Shown: positions 16,652-25,745, counted from the first letter of the stretch. The stretch: DNA of 64,000 bases from Streptomyces chrestomyceticus JCM 4735 (GCF_003865135.1 NZ_BHZC01000001.1:930001-994000), one strand, 5' to 3'. Made by a program: numbers and translations. The notes: generated by a model not told the origin, from the letters alone.

Positions 16652-17347
16652 ATGCATCGAGGCGAGCGACTTCCCTGTCGCCGTACCGCACTGGCCGGTG
16701 TCCTTGCCGCCGGGGCGCTGGCCCTTGCGGCCTGCGGGAGCGACGACGGTGGCGGGCCGCGGACGGCGAGCGGCTCCGCCGCGGCGTCCCCGACCGCCTC
16801 CGCGTCGGAGGCCGCGCACAACGACGCGGACGTACGGTTCATGCAGCGGATGATCCCGCACCACCGGCAGGCCGTGGAGATGACGGAACCGGCGGGCTCC
16901 CGCGCCTCCGACCAGGAGGTCAAGAGCCTGGCCGCGGCGATCTCCAAGGAGCAGACCGCCGAGATCGCCACCATGCGCGGGTGGCTGCGGTCCTGGGGCG
17001 AGCCGGAGGCGGCCGCGACCGGCTCCGGCGACCCCGGTTCGCCCTCCGCCGAGCACAGCCCGCACGGCATGGACCACGGGCAGGTCGGACGGGACGAGTC
17101 GGACATGGACGGGATGGTGTCCGACCAGGACATGGCCGCCCTGAAGGACGCCGAGGGCGCCGCCTTCGACCGGAAGTTCACCGAGCTGATGATCGGCCAC
17201 CACGAGGGCGCGATCCAGATGGCACGCACCGAGCGCAAGCTGGGCCGGGACACGGGCGCGAAGCAGCTCGCCGACTCCGTCGTACGGAGCCAGTCGGCGC
17301 AGGTGGCCCAGCTCAAGGCGCTCCGCGACCGGCTCTCGCCCCGCTGA
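16652..17347 (+). CDS. DUF305 lipoprotein, Met/His-rich (possible copper-linked)
   Basis: 231 residues. The signal peptide ends in the lipobox LAAC at about residue 29. A Ser/Ala-rich linker is followed by DUF305 features: RFMQRMIPHHRQAVEM and, in the second half, FTELMIGHHEGAIQMA. Between them is a Met/His-rich stretch (HSPHGMDHG, DMDGM). DUF305 proteins are four-helix, ferritin-like folds often found near copper genes; metal binding is inferred from the His/Met pattern. ATG 16652 follows a GAGG site. The 211 bp upstream hold no recognised operator. Confidence 0.85.
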   Translation: MHRGERLPCRRTALAGVLAAGALALAACGSDDGGGPRTASGSAAASPTASASEAAHNDADVRFMQRMIPHHRQAVEMTEPAGSRASDQEVKSLAAAISKEQTAEIATMRGWLRSWGEPEAAATGSGDPGSPSAEHSPHGMDHGQVGRDESDMDGMVSDQDMAALKDAEGAAFDRKFTELMIGHHEGAIQMARTERKLGRDTGAKQLADSVVRSQSAQVAQLKALRDRLSPR

Positions 17348-17591
17348 CCCGCCCCACCGGCGCCCGGCCCGGACCTCCCCTGCCGTCCCACCGAGGGGAG
17401 GCCCCGGGCAGTGTGGCGCGCGGCCATTCCGTACCGCGCTCCACCAGACCCTCCACGCACACGCAAGCGCGCCGCGCCAGCCACTTTTCAGACATCACAC
17501 GCTGTTCATCGACAGGACACCTTCATAGGGCAACCGGTTGTTAGCTTACCGAGAAGTAGTAATCGCCTACATCCGTAGGGAGACATACTTC

Positions 17592-19166
17592 ATGACCACC
17601 GAATCAATTGAATCCTTTGCCGCCGAGGTGAATTCCCCGGCGAACGACTTCTGCTCCTACGTGGAATCCGTCCTCGCCGTCCTGGCGGAAACTCCGGACC
17701 GCCCGGTGGTCACCACGGCGGACGGCCAGGAGGTCACCGCAGGGGAATTCCGCGACAGCGTGTACCGGATCGCCCGGGAACTGGCCGGCTGGGGCGTCGG
17801 GCGCGGCAGCACCGTGTCGCTGCTCTCCGGGAACCGGCCGGAGGCCCTCACCGCGCGGTACGCCGCCAACCTGCTCGGCGCCCGGGCCGTCTTCCTCTAC
17901 CAGGGCATGGCCCCCGAGACACTCGCCCACATCGCGGAGAGCGTGGACACCGCGCTGCTGCTGATCGACCCGGACCTGCCGGACGCCGCCGAGAGCCTGC
18001 CGGCCCGCGCCCGGCCCCCGTACGTCCTCTCCTTCGGCCCCGGCCCGCACGGCCAGGACCTGCTGGCGCGCGCCGCACGGCACGAGCCCGTCCCGGTGCG
18101 GAGCGCGGCGCGTCCCGAGGACGACTGGTGCATACGCCACACCGGCGGCACCACCGGCGTCCCCAAGGGCGTGCGCATGCCGCACGGCCCCTACCGGGAC
18201 ATGCTCGCCTTCGGCTCCGTCGGCGCTGGCGAGCCGCCGCGCTTCCTGGCCTGCACCACCCTCGCGCACGTGGCCGGCAACATCGCCGACGCCACCCTCC
18301 TGGCCGGCGGCTCCGTGGTGCTCCAGCACTCCTTCGACCCCGGCGAGGTGCTCGCCGCCGTCGAGCGCGAGCGCATCACCCACCTGTGGCTGCTGCCCCC
18401 GCTGATCTACCGCCTGCTCGACCACCCCGGCCTGGCCGGCACCGACCTGTCCAGCATCCAGCGGATCACCTACGGCGGCTGCGCCGCCTCGCCGACGCGG
18501 CTGCGGCAGGCGCACGAGACCTTCGGCCCGGTCCTGTTCGGCGGCTACGGCCAGTCCGAGGCGGGCCATGTCACCGTCATCGGACCGGACGAGCACCGCG
18601 ACCTGCCCCCGGAAGGGCAGGCCACGGTGGGCCGGGTGATCCCGGGTGTCGAGGTCGCCCTGCACGACGAGCGGGGCGCGCCCGTCCCCGTCGGGGCGGT
18701 GGGCGAGATCCGGGTGCGGTCCGGCCAGGCCATGACCGGCTACTGGAAGCAGCCCGGCCTCACCGCCGAGGTACTGCGCGACGGATGGGTGCACACCGGT
18801 GACCTGGGCTACCTCGACGACCAGGGCTACCTGTACATCGTCGACCGGCTCAAGGACATGATCATCGTGGTGGGCGGTCACGTGTACACCGGTGAGCTGG
18901 AGGACCTGCTGCTCACCCACCCGGCCGTCGCCCACTGCGCGGCGTTCGGCGTGCGCCGCGCGGACGCCGGCGAGGAGGTGCACGTCGCGGTCGTCCCCGC
19001 ACCGGACCGCCCGCTGGACCTGGACCTGGACCGGCTGCGCGACTTCGTCACCCGCCACAAGGGCGCGATGTACGCGCCCACCGGGCTGCACCTGGTCACC
19101 GAGATCCCGCTGACGCCGGTCGGCAAGCCCGACAAGAAGCGCATCCGGGCCGTACTCGGCGCGTGA
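17592..19166 (+). CDS. AMP-forming acyl-CoA synthetase / ligase
   Basis: 524 residues of the ANL superfamily: P-loop TGGTTGVPKGV at 184-194, YGGC and YGQSE in the middle, TGDLGYLD, and the C-terminal catalytic lysine in PVGKPDKKRI. It would activate a carboxylic acid as an adenylate and pass it to CoA or a carrier. The start is ATG 17592 behind AGGGAG. The 110 bp upstream and the first 15 codons are much more AT-rich than the region, and the palindrome CAACCGGTTG lies at 17531-17540. It stands alone, convergent with the hydrolase. A role with the polyketide cluster 10 kb away is possible but unproven. Confidence 0.85.
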   Translation: MTTESIESFAAEVNSPANDFCSYVESVLAVLAETPDRPVVTTADGQEVTAGEFRDSVYRIARELAGWGVGRGSTVSLLSGNRPEALTARYAANLLGARAVFLYQGMAPETLAHIAESVDTALLLIDPDLPDAAESLPARARPPYVLSFGPGPHGQDLLARAARHEPVPVRSAARPEDDWCIRHTGGTTGVPKGVRMPHGPYRDMLAFGSVGAGEPPRFLACTTLAHVAGNIADATLLAGGSVVLQHSFDPGEVLAAVERERITHLWLLPPLIYRLLDHPGLAGTDLSSIQRITYGGCAASPTRLRQAHETFGPVLFGGYGQSEAGHVTVIGPDEHRDLPPEGQATVGRVIPGVEVALHDERGAPVPVGAVGEIRVRSGQAMTGYWKQPGLTAEVLRDGWVHTGDLGYLDDQGYLYIVDRLKDMIIVVGGHVYTGELEDLLLTHPAVAHCAAFGVRRADAGEEVHVAVVPAPDRPLDLDLDRLRDFVTRHKGAMYAPTGLHLVTEIPLTPVGKPDKKRIRAVLGA

Positions 19167-19192
19167 ACGGGCCACGCGGGGCCCGCACCGGT

Positions 19193-19220
19193 CCCGGCCG
19201 CCGTCAACCGGAAGGCCGGG
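19193..19220 (+). terminator. Hairpin between convergent genes
   Basis: CCCGGCC (19193-19199) pairs with GGCCGGG (19214-19220) around a 14 nt loop, in the 87 bp between the ligase and the convergent hydrolase. It has no T-run, as is common in Streptomyces. It could serve both strands. Confidence 0.45.
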
Positions 19221-19253
19221 GCCGGGAATTCCGACGCGTCGCCTGACGCCCCC

Positions 19254-20066
19254 TCAGCGATCCGGTTCCGCGAAGAAATCAAGGATCGCGGAATTCACTG
19301 GCTCCGGCTTCTCCAGATAGCCGAAATGACCGCACCCGGATATCTCGGTGTACCGGCAGCCGGGAATGCACGCGGCCACTTCCTCGGCCAGCCGCGGGCG
19401 GACGACCCGGTCGTCCGAGAATCCGACGACCAGACACGGACACCGGATGTGCCGGTACGCGGCCCGCCGGTCCTCGATCACCTGAAGCCCGAGCTGCCCG
19501 CGCATTCCGGCGGCATTCCCCGTCGCCGTCATCTCGAACACGTCCAGCCAGCCGCGCAGCCCGTCCGGATCGCCGAGCGTCTCCGCCGACAGGTACTGCA
19601 ACGCCTGGACGTACGCCGCGTACCGGGGCGGCAGCGCGACCCCGCTGTCGCACAGGTCGATCTCCGCCGCCGCCATGGCCCGGACCAGCAGGTCCGCCCG
19701 GCCGATGGTCGCCATCAGCACGGCCCTGCGGACCAGCTCCGGCCGGGCCACGAGCAGTTCCTGCACGACCACCGAGCCCAGCGAGAAGCCCACCACACGG
19801 CAGGGCCCCGGGCTGACGTGGGTGAGCAGACCGGCGAGGTCGGCCGCCATGTCGTCGAGGGTGAAGGGCTGCCCGGACGCGCCCTCCGGCGAGAAACCCC
19901 GGTGGTCGAACGTGATCACCCGGTACCCGGCCGCGGTCAGGGCGGGCACCTGGTGCGCACGCCACACCCGTCCCGGCGCGCCGGTCCCGGTGACCATCAC
20001 GACCGGCTCCCCGGCGCCGTACTCCTCGTACCCGAGACTGATCCCGTTGGTCCGCACCACCGGCAT
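19254..20066 (-). CDS. Alpha/beta hydrolase
   Basis: 270 residues with the fold's landmarks: oxyanion region VTGTGAPG, FDHRGF, nucleophile elbow GFSLGS, acid-strand VVGFSDDRVV and catalytic histidine in SGCGHFGYLEKPE. Typical of small esterases, lactonases or C-C hydrolases; the substrate is not evident. ATG 20066 follows GAAGGGGG. It faces the ligase gene convergently and the GCS2-type gene divergently across 239 bp. A thioesterase-like or editing role for the polyketide cluster is possible, but there is no direct link. Confidence 0.85.
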   Translation of the reverse strand: MPVVRTNGISLGYEEYGAGEPVVMVTGTGAPGRVWRAHQVPALTAAGYRVITFDHRGFSPEGASGQPFTLDDMAADLAGLLTHVSPGPCRVVGFSLGSVVVQELLVARPELVRRAVLMATIGRADLLVRAMAAAEIDLCDSGVALPPRYAAYVQALQYLSAETLGDPDGLRGWLDVFEMTATGNAAGMRGQLGLQVIEDRRAAYRHIRCPCLVVGFSDDRVVRPRLAEEVAACIPGCRYTEISGCGHFGYLEKPEPVNSAILDFFAEPDR

Positions 20067-20305
20067 GAGCCCGCCCCCTTCGTCCGCCGCATGACGTGCC
20101 CCTCCATCAGAGCAGGTCCGGCCCGGCTTGTACGGGTGTCCGACCGACCGCGCAGCGGCCGACGGCCGCGGCCGACCGCGCCCGCCCGCATCGCGCCACT
20201 CCGTGGCCGCCCGACCCCTTGTGCCGTGCCGCGCGAGCGTTTCCCATGGCAGCAGACACGAAAAAGCCGTCCTGCTGACCGTCGCCGGTCGAGAGAGGCT
20301 GTCGT

Positions 20306-21382
20306 ATGCGGAGTGTGGGTGTGGAAGAAGAGCTTCTCCTGGTGGACCCGCACTCAGGAAAGCCACGAGCTGCCTCCGGGACCGTACTGGCCGCGACCCC
20401 GGACGATTCCCCCCTGGACAAGGAACTGCACCGCGAGCAACTGGAGATCGCGACCCGGCCCCGGCTGCTGATGGAGGACCTGGCCGCGGAGGTCGCCCGC
20501 TGGCGCGGCGAGGCGGCGCGCCAGGCCCGCCGGGCCGGTACGGAGCTGGCGGCGCTGGCCACCTCGCCGCTGCCGGTCGTGCCGTCCCTCAACGTCGACG
20601 AGCGCTACCAGCGGCTGGCGGAGGAGTTCGGCCGCACCGCGCAGGAACAGCTCGCCTGCGGCTGCCACATCCATGTGTCCGTCGAGTCGGACGACGAGGG
20701 CGTGGCCGTGCTGGACCGTATCCGCCCGTGGCTCCCGACACTGCTCGCGCTCAGCGCCAACTCGCCCTTCTGGCAGGGCAGGGACACCCGGTACAGCAGC
20801 TACCGGAGCCGGGTGTGGGGCCGCTGGCCGTCGTCCGGGCCGGTGGAGCTGTTCGGCTGTGCGGAGAACTACCACCGGCGGGTGCGGGAGATGCTGGCGA
20901 CGGAGACCCTGCTCGACGAGGGCATGATCTACTTCGATGCCCGGCTGTCGCGGCACTACCCCACCGTCGAGATCCGGGTGGCCGACGTCTGTCTGCAGTC
21001 CGACGACACGGTGCTGATCGCCGCCCTGGCCCGCGGGCTGGTGGAGACCGCCGCCCGTGCGTGGCGCGCGGGCGAGCCGCCGGACCCGGCCGGGATCGGC
21101 CTGTTGCGGCTGGCGGCCTGGCGGGCCGGCCGGTCCGGGCTGTCCGGCCGCCTCGTCCACCCGCTCACCTGGACCCCGGCCCCCGCCGAGGCCGTGGTGC
21201 GCGCCCTGCTCGACCATGTCGGCGAGGCGCTGGAGGACTACGGGGACCTGGGGCTCGCCAAGGAGCGCCTGGACACCCTGATGGGCCGCGGCAACGGGGC
21301 GCACGTCCAGCGGGAGCAACTGCGCCGAACCGGCAGCCTGCGGGCGGTCGTCGAGGAGTGTGTGCGGCGTACGACGCTGTGA
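20306..21382 (+). CDS. Carboxylate-amine ligase, YbdK / GCS2 family
   Basis: 358 residues of the glutamate-cysteine ligase family 2: GVEEE at residues 5-9, the metal/ATP motif GCHIHVSV near 116, and PTVEIRVADVCL near 220. Members ligate a glutamate-like gamma-carboxylate to an amine using ATP. This group is not EgtA proper, which is longer. It lies 218 bp upstream of two thiopeptide-type biosynthesis proteins on the same strand, so an amide-forming role in a small pathway is conceivable. Many Streptomyces carry several such paralogues with no known function. Confidence 0.83.
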   Translation: MRSVGVEEELLLVDPHSGKPRAASGTVLAATPDDSPLDKELHREQLEIATRPRLLMEDLAAEVARWRGEAARQARRAGTELAALATSPLPVVPSLNVDERYQRLAEEFGRTAQEQLACGCHIHVSVESDDEGVAVLDRIRPWLPTLLALSANSPFWQGRDTRYSSYRSRVWGRWPSSGPVELFGCAENYHRRVREMLATETLLDEGMIYFDARLSRHYPTVEIRVADVCLQSDDTVLIAALARGLVETAARAWRAGEPPDPAGIGLLRLAAWRAGRSGLSGRLVHPLTWTPAPAEAVVRALLDHVGEALEDYGDLGLAKERLDTLMGRGNGAHVQREQLRRTGSLRAVVEECVRRTTL

Positions 21383-21600
21383 CGCCCGTGTGGCCGCGCA
21401 TCGAGGACCGAGCTCGGCGTCTCCGTGCTGCCCTGTGGTGCCTCTTCGGTGGTCTGTGGTGCCGCCGCGGTGGCCTTCGGTCCGTTCTTCGGTCACCCCG
21501 TGGTCGCACCGTGAAGACCGCCGCCCGGCCGCCGCCCGAGAATCGGGGTGGCCGGTTCCCGCCCCGCCGGGACCGGCGACCATCGATCGACGGAGGCGAG

Positions 21601-22641
21601 ATGCTGACCGGTAGCGACCGGCTGGACCCCGGTACCGCGGAGGGCGCGGACTGGGTGGGCGCGCACATCTTCTACGACACCGGGCAGGACGCGCTGCTGA
21701 CCGACGGTGTCCGCCCGCTGGTCGCACGGCTGACGGCCGACGGTCTCGTCCAGCGGTGGTTCTTCCTGCGGTACTGGGAGGGCGGCCCGCACGTCCGGCT
21801 GCGCTTCCTCCCGGCCCGTACCGCCGACCGCGCCAGGATCGAGCGGCTGGCCGCCGAACACCTCCGCGCGTACCTGAAGGCCGAGCCGTCCCCGGATGTC
21901 GTGGACCGTACGCGCTTCGCCCAGGTCTCGGAGGGGCTGGCCAGTCTGGAGGGCCGGTCCGACCAGGAGCAGCAGGAGGAGGTGCGGCCCAACAACTTCC
22001 TGGAGTTCCGGCCGTACGAGCGGGAGAACTCCGACTTCGGGTACGGCGCCGCCATCACCGCCGTGGAGCGGCACTTCCACGAGTCCAGTGAGCTGGCGCT
22101 GTCCGTCGTCGGCACCGGCGCGACCGTCGAACAGCGCGCGATGTTGGCGTTCGACCTGGTCGTGGGGGTCTTCGCGCTCCTCGACGAGGTCCGCGACCGG
22201 TGGTCACGCAACGGCGGCCCGCCCCTGCCGTTCGGCAGCGGTCCCGAGGCCGAGGACGTCGAGCCGCGGTACCGCGCCCAGCAGGCGCAGCTCCAGGAGC
22301 GGGCCCGGCGCATCTGGCGGCTGGCGGCCGCGCCCGAGGAGTCGCTCACCGGGGCGGGCGCGGACCCCCGCGCCTACTGGATGGCGTCCCTGCGCCGGCT
22401 GCGGGACACGCTCCATGTACTGGAGGACGCGGGGACCTTCACCAACGAGTGGACGGACTCGCCGCTCGTCGGGCCGCTCGAACTGGCCGAGACCGCGCAC
22501 CCCGCCACGAGCCTGGTGCTGCTGCGCAGCGGTCACCTGGTCAACAACCGGCTCGGGCTGACCCTGTGGCAGGAGAGCCAGGTGCGCTTCCTCGTCGGCC
22601 GGGTGCTCGCCGAACTGCCCGAGGCGCTGACCGTCTCATGA
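21601..22641 (+). CDS. Thiopeptide-type bacteriocin biosynthesis protein (SpaB C-terminal-like), copy 1
   Basis: 346 residues resembling the C-terminal elimination domain of LanB dehydratases (PF14028-type): WVGAHIFYDTGQDALL, WFFLRYWEGGPHVRLRF, and a C-terminal HLVNNRLGLTLWQESQVRFLVGRVL. The large glutamylation domain is absent. ATG 21601 follows GGAGG; an in-frame GTG at 21510 is possible. Its last bases overlap the second copy (ATGA). Related stand-alone proteins catalyse glutamate elimination or pyridine-forming cycloaddition in RiPP pathways. No LanB, YcaO, LanC or clear precursor peptide is in the window. Confidence 0.82.
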   Translation: MLTGSDRLDPGTAEGADWVGAHIFYDTGQDALLTDGVRPLVARLTADGLVQRWFFLRYWEGGPHVRLRFLPARTADRARIERLAAEHLRAYLKAEPSPDVVDRTRFAQVSEGLASLEGRSDQEQQEEVRPNNFLEFRPYERENSDFGYGAAITAVERHFHESSELALSVVGTGATVEQRAMLAFDLVVGVFALLDEVRDRWSRNGGPPLPFGSGPEAEDVEPRYRAQQAQLQERARRIWRLAAAPEESLTGAGADPRAYWMASLRRLRDTLHVLEDAGTFTNEWTDSPLVGPLELAETAHPATSLVLLRSGHLVNNRLGLTLWQESQVRFLVGRVLAELPEALTVS

Positions 22642-23840
22642 GCGGGGCGGCCGCCACGTGGCACAGCATCCACGTCCACCACCACGACGAGAGCACCGAG
22701 CCCGCGCTCGTGCTGCGCGCCGTCCGCCCGGCGTTCGAGGCCGTCCGGGCATCGGTCGACGGTGCCTGGTTCGGCCGGCACTGGCTCCGGGGCCCGCACC
22801 TGCGCCTGAACTTCCGCACCACGGCCGAGGAGTGGGCCTCGAAGGTACGCCCGCAGGTCGTCGCCGTGCTGGAGACGTACGTCCGCGACCACCCCTCCAC
22901 GGTCCGACTGGACGAGGCCGCGCTCGCGCCGGTGCACGAGCGGCTGGCGGAACTGGAGATGGAGACCGGCCCCCGGCACCCCTGGGTACCGGACAACACC
23001 GTGCTCGAACAGCCCTATGACCACCGGCTGCCGGTGCTGGGGTCGATGCGGGGCAGCGAGGTGCTGGCCGATTTCCTGAGCGACACGAACGACCTGGCGT
23101 TCGCGATGTACGAGCACCTGGAGGGCGGCGGCGCCCTGCCCGTACTGGCACTGGACCTGATGTGGACCACCGCGTCGGTGGCCGCAGTCCCGTTTGACGA
23201 AGGCAGCGCGCCGATCGCGCGCGGGTTCCTGTCCCTGCGGTCGCACGCCGACGCGTTCCTGTCCCGTACCCACGACCCGGCCGCCTACCGGGCCGCCTTC
23301 GACGAGCGGTACCGGCGGCAGGCCGACGCGCTGACCACCCGGCTGCGTACGGTGGAGTCCGTCCTGTCCACGGCGCCCGGCTCCCCCGAGGCCGAGGCCA
23401 CGGACGCGGACGCCACCGTGCCGTTCGTCCGGGAATGGGCCGAGGCCGTACGCCGGTGCCAGCGCGCCGCGTACCCGCTGCTGGAGTCCGGCGAGCTGAC
23501 GCTCAGCGGCGCCGGCCTGGCCCCCCGGCTGCCGACCCGGCAGCTCAGCGACTTCCACCGGCTCCTGCAGACCGACCACGGCCACGACGGCTTCCTCCGC
23601 GACGACCACTGGTTCGCCTCCTTCCGGCTGGTGGTCAACTACCTCTACGTCCACCTCAACCGCCTCGGGCTGAAGCCCGTGGACCGCGGCCTGCTGTGCC
23701 ACCTCGCGGCCAACACGGTCGAAACGGTGCACGGCGTCACCGCGGAGGACGCCTTCCGCCGCCATGTCGTCTCCGCCTCCCCCACCGAGGACACCCCCGA
23801 GTGGTCCCGGCTGAGCAAGGAGTGGGCCGAGGGCCGGTGA
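22638..23840 (+). CDS. Thiopeptide-type bacteriocin biosynthesis protein (SpaB C-terminal-like), copy 2
   Basis: 400 residues, the same family as its upstream neighbour but divergent: WHSIHVHHHDES at the N-terminus, WFGRHWLRGPHLRLNFR, and YLYVHLNRLGLKPVDRGLLCHLAANTVE at the C-terminus. It shares a four-base ATGA overlap with copy 1, so the two are probably made in equal amounts and may form a heteromer. The function is unknown beyond family membership. Confidence 0.82.
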   Translation: MSGAAATWHSIHVHHHDESTEPALVLRAVRPAFEAVRASVDGAWFGRHWLRGPHLRLNFRTTAEEWASKVRPQVVAVLETYVRDHPSTVRLDEAALAPVHERLAELEMETGPRHPWVPDNTVLEQPYDHRLPVLGSMRGSEVLADFLSDTNDLAFAMYEHLEGGGALPVLALDLMWTTASVAAVPFDEGSAPIARGFLSLRSHADAFLSRTHDPAAYRAAFDERYRRQADALTTRLRTVESVLSTAPGSPEAEATDADATVPFVREWAEAVRRCQRAAYPLLESGELTLSGAGLAPRLPTRQLSDFHRLLQTDHGHDGFLRDDHWFASFRLVVNYLYVHLNRLGLKPVDRGLLCHLAANTVETVHGVTAEDAFRRHVVSASPTEDTPEWSRLSKEWAEGR

Positions 23841-24151
23841 GCAGCGGCCGGGTGGAACGTACCGGTCGTAACCAGTTGGACGGTACCGCGAGGGTTGTAC
23901 ATTGACCGCCGTTACGGCGAACGGTGGAGCGTGGTTGTCAGCTTGTGGTCAAGCGGGTCTCAACTCGTGGGCTGGCGCCGGGCACCGCTTCGGCGGCTGG
24001 CTCCTTCCCGTACCGCGTTGGGGCGGAGGGGGAGCACCATCACCAGGGCCGCCGCCGCGCCGTACGGCCATGAGGGGGAACACCGAGGCGTCCGACGACG
24101 TACGCGCCGGACGTGTCAGGCGGCTCCCCCGGACCTCAAAGGGGGAAAGAC
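23841..24151. other. 311 bp spacer before the peptidoglycan-binding gene
   Basis: It holds a promoter-like pair (listed separately) and a leader of about 240 nt. I see no convincing small gene: the short frames here lack ribosome sites and have shadow-like composition. Confidence 0.5.
23876..23903 (+). promoter_or_regulatory. Vegetative-type promoter candidate
   Basis: TTGGAC (23876-23881) and TACATT (23898-23903) are separated by 16 bp, close to the HrdB-type consensus. They lie at the only AT-rich point of the spacer, 248 bp upstream of the peptidoglycan-binding gene. Confidence 0.35.
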
Positions 24152-24604
24152 ATGCGACCCAAGACTGTGACGAGGACCCTCGTCAGCGTCACCGCCGCCG
24201 TGGGGATCTTCGCCGGCGGCCTGGCGGGGGCGGGCGCGAGCTTCGCCGCTGCCGCGCCGACCGCGCAGCCCGCGGCGGCGACCGAGGCCGTCGTACCGCT
24301 CGCGGTGCAGAACTTCGGCCTGACCACCACGGAGGCCAAGAAGGTTCAGCGTTGGCTGAAGCAGTACTGGAGCTACCACGGTTCGATCGACGGGGCACTC
24401 GGTACCGAGAGCTGGAAGGCGTTCCAGCGCTGCCTCAAGACGTACTGGGGGTACAACGGGCAGATCGACGGAGACCCCGGCGTCAACACGGTGAAGGCAC
24501 TGCAACGCCTGCTCAAGGCCTACTGGGGTTACACCGGGGCCATCGACGGGGACCCCGGGAAGGACACCAGGGCCGCGTTCAAGCGGTTCGCCAACGGGGT
24601 CTAG
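24152..24604 (+). CDS. Secreted peptidoglycan-binding repeat protein
   Basis: 150 residues. A Sec signal peptide of about 30-35 residues (hydrophobic core VSVTAAVGIFAGGLAGAGASFA) is followed by three tandem units, each with a helix of the KxxQxxLKxYWxYxGxIDGxxG pattern. These belong to the PG_binding_1 family. There is no catalytic domain, so it is a small wall-binding protein. ATG 24152 follows AAAGGGGGAAAG. Similar three-repeat secreted proteins are found across Streptomyces, and their role is not established. Confidence 0.82.
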   Translation: MRPKTVTRTLVSVTAAVGIFAGGLAGAGASFAAAAPTAQPAAATEAVVPLAVQNFGLTTTEAKKVQRWLKQYWSYHGSIDGALGTESWKAFQRCLKTYWGYNGQIDGDPGVNTVKALQRLLKAYWGYTGAIDGDPGKDTRAAFKRFANGV

Positions 24605-24695
24605 GGGCTGAGGGCCTGGGGCCCGGCCACGGATCTGAGCCGAGCCGCGGATCGGACCAGGAGTTGGGCTACGGGACGAGTCGCGGCTGAAGCCG

Positions 24696-24728
24696 TCGAG
24701 CGGTGCGCCCGCCGGGCGCGCCGCTCGA
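24696..24728. terminator. Strong bidirectional terminator hairpin
   Basis: A 15 bp stem (24696-24710 with 24714-24728, one T-G wobble) closes a 3 nt loop, midway between the convergent peptidoglycan-binding and dehydrogenase genes. It is the most stable simple hairpin I found in the window. Confidence 0.75.
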
Positions 24729-24785
24729 TCGTCTGATCGCTCGGGTTGTCGATCGGCTGTGCCGGTCCGGTCCGCGCCCGGTGCC

Positions 24786-25745
24786 TCAGCCGAGCACCCG
24801 GACCGGATCGCCCGCCAGATACGCCTGGATGTCCTCGACCGCCTGGCCGTAGTACGTGCGGTAGTTGTCCCAGGACACGTAGCCCAGGTGGGGCGTAGCC
24901 AGCAGCCGGGGTGCGGTGCGCATCGGGTGGCCGGCGGGCAGCGGCTCGGTGTCGAAGACGTCGATGCCCGCGCCGGCGAACCGGCCCTCGTGCAGCGCGG
25001 CGAGCAGGGCGTCCTGGTCGACGATGGCCGCCCGGGACGTGTTCACCAGGTACGCGGTCGGCTTGAGCAGCGCCAGTTCGGACGCGCCCAGCAGGCCCCG
25101 GGTGCGGTCGCCCAGCGCCAGGTGGACCGAGACGAAGTCGCTGGTGGCGAGGAGTTCCTCCTTGCTCGCCACGAGGGTGGCGCCGGCTTCGGCGGCCCGT
25201 TCCTCCGTGAGGTTCTGGCTCCAGGCCACCACGTCCATGCCGAAGGCCGTACCGATCCGGGCCACCCGGCTGCCGATCTTGCCCAGTCCGAGCAGTCCGA
25301 GACGCCGGCCGTGCAGGTCGGCGCCGACCGTGGACTGCCACGGGCCGCCCTGGCGCAGCGCGTTGCTCTCGGTCACCACGCCGCGCGCGAGGCCCAGGAT
25401 GAGAGCCCAGGTCAGCTCGACGGGCGGGGTGGAGGCGCTCTGCGTGCCGCACACGGTCACCCCGTGCTCCGCCGCCGCGGCGAAGTCGATCACCGAGTTG
25501 CGCATACCGGAGGCGATCAGGAGCCGGAGCCGGGGCAGCCGGGCGAACAGGGAGGCCGGGAAGGGAACCCGTTCGCGCAGCGTGACCACGATGTCGAAGT
25601 CCGCCAGGGCCGCCGCCAGTTCGTCCTCGGTGGCGAAGTGCCGGGTGAAGGGGACGACGTCCACACGGTCCTGGACGGGGGCCCAGTCGGCGGCCGTCGT
25701 GGCGATGTCCTGGAAGTCGTCGAGCACGGCACAGCGCAGGTGCAT
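24786..25745 (-). CDS. D-2-hydroxyacid dehydrogenase
   Basis: 319 residues with the family's NAD loop GLGKIGSRVARIG, catalytic arginine in TSRAAIVD, the glutamate region in DVFDTEPLP, and the histidine in ATPHLGYVS. It reduces a 2-oxo acid or oxidises a D-2-hydroxy acid. ATG 25745 follows GGAG; an extended N-terminus would be in frame but is not family-like. It is divergent from the RraA-like gene across 234 bp. Whether it supplies or modifies the polyketide is unknown. Confidence 0.87.
   Translation of the reverse strand: MHLRCAVLDDFQDIATTAADWAPVQDRVDVVPFTRHFATEDELAAALADFDIVVTLRERVPFPASLFARLPRLRLLIASGMRNSVIDFAAAAEHGVTVCGTQSASTPPVELTWALILGLARGVVTESNALRQGGPWQSTVGADLHGRRLGLLGLGKIGSRVARIGTAFGMDVVAWSQNLTEERAAEAGATLVASKEELLATSDFVSVHLALGDRTRGLLGASELALLKPTAYLVNTSRAAIVDQDALLAALHEGRFAGAGIDVFDTEPLPAGHPMRTAPRLLATPHLGYVSWDNYRTYYGQAVEDIQAYLAGDPVRVLG

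Noticed and set aside
21360..21614. Small Cys/Ser-containing frame as a RiPP precursor for the thiopeptide-type proteins
   Set aside because: It overlaps the end of the GCS2 gene, has no ribosome site or leader-like acidic segment, and its composition is that of a shadow frame.
23900..24170. Small frames in the spacer before the peptidoglycan-binding gene, one with a lipobox-like LSAC
   Set aside because: TTG start without Shine-Dalgarno, Arg/Pro-rich tail running into the next gene in another frame.
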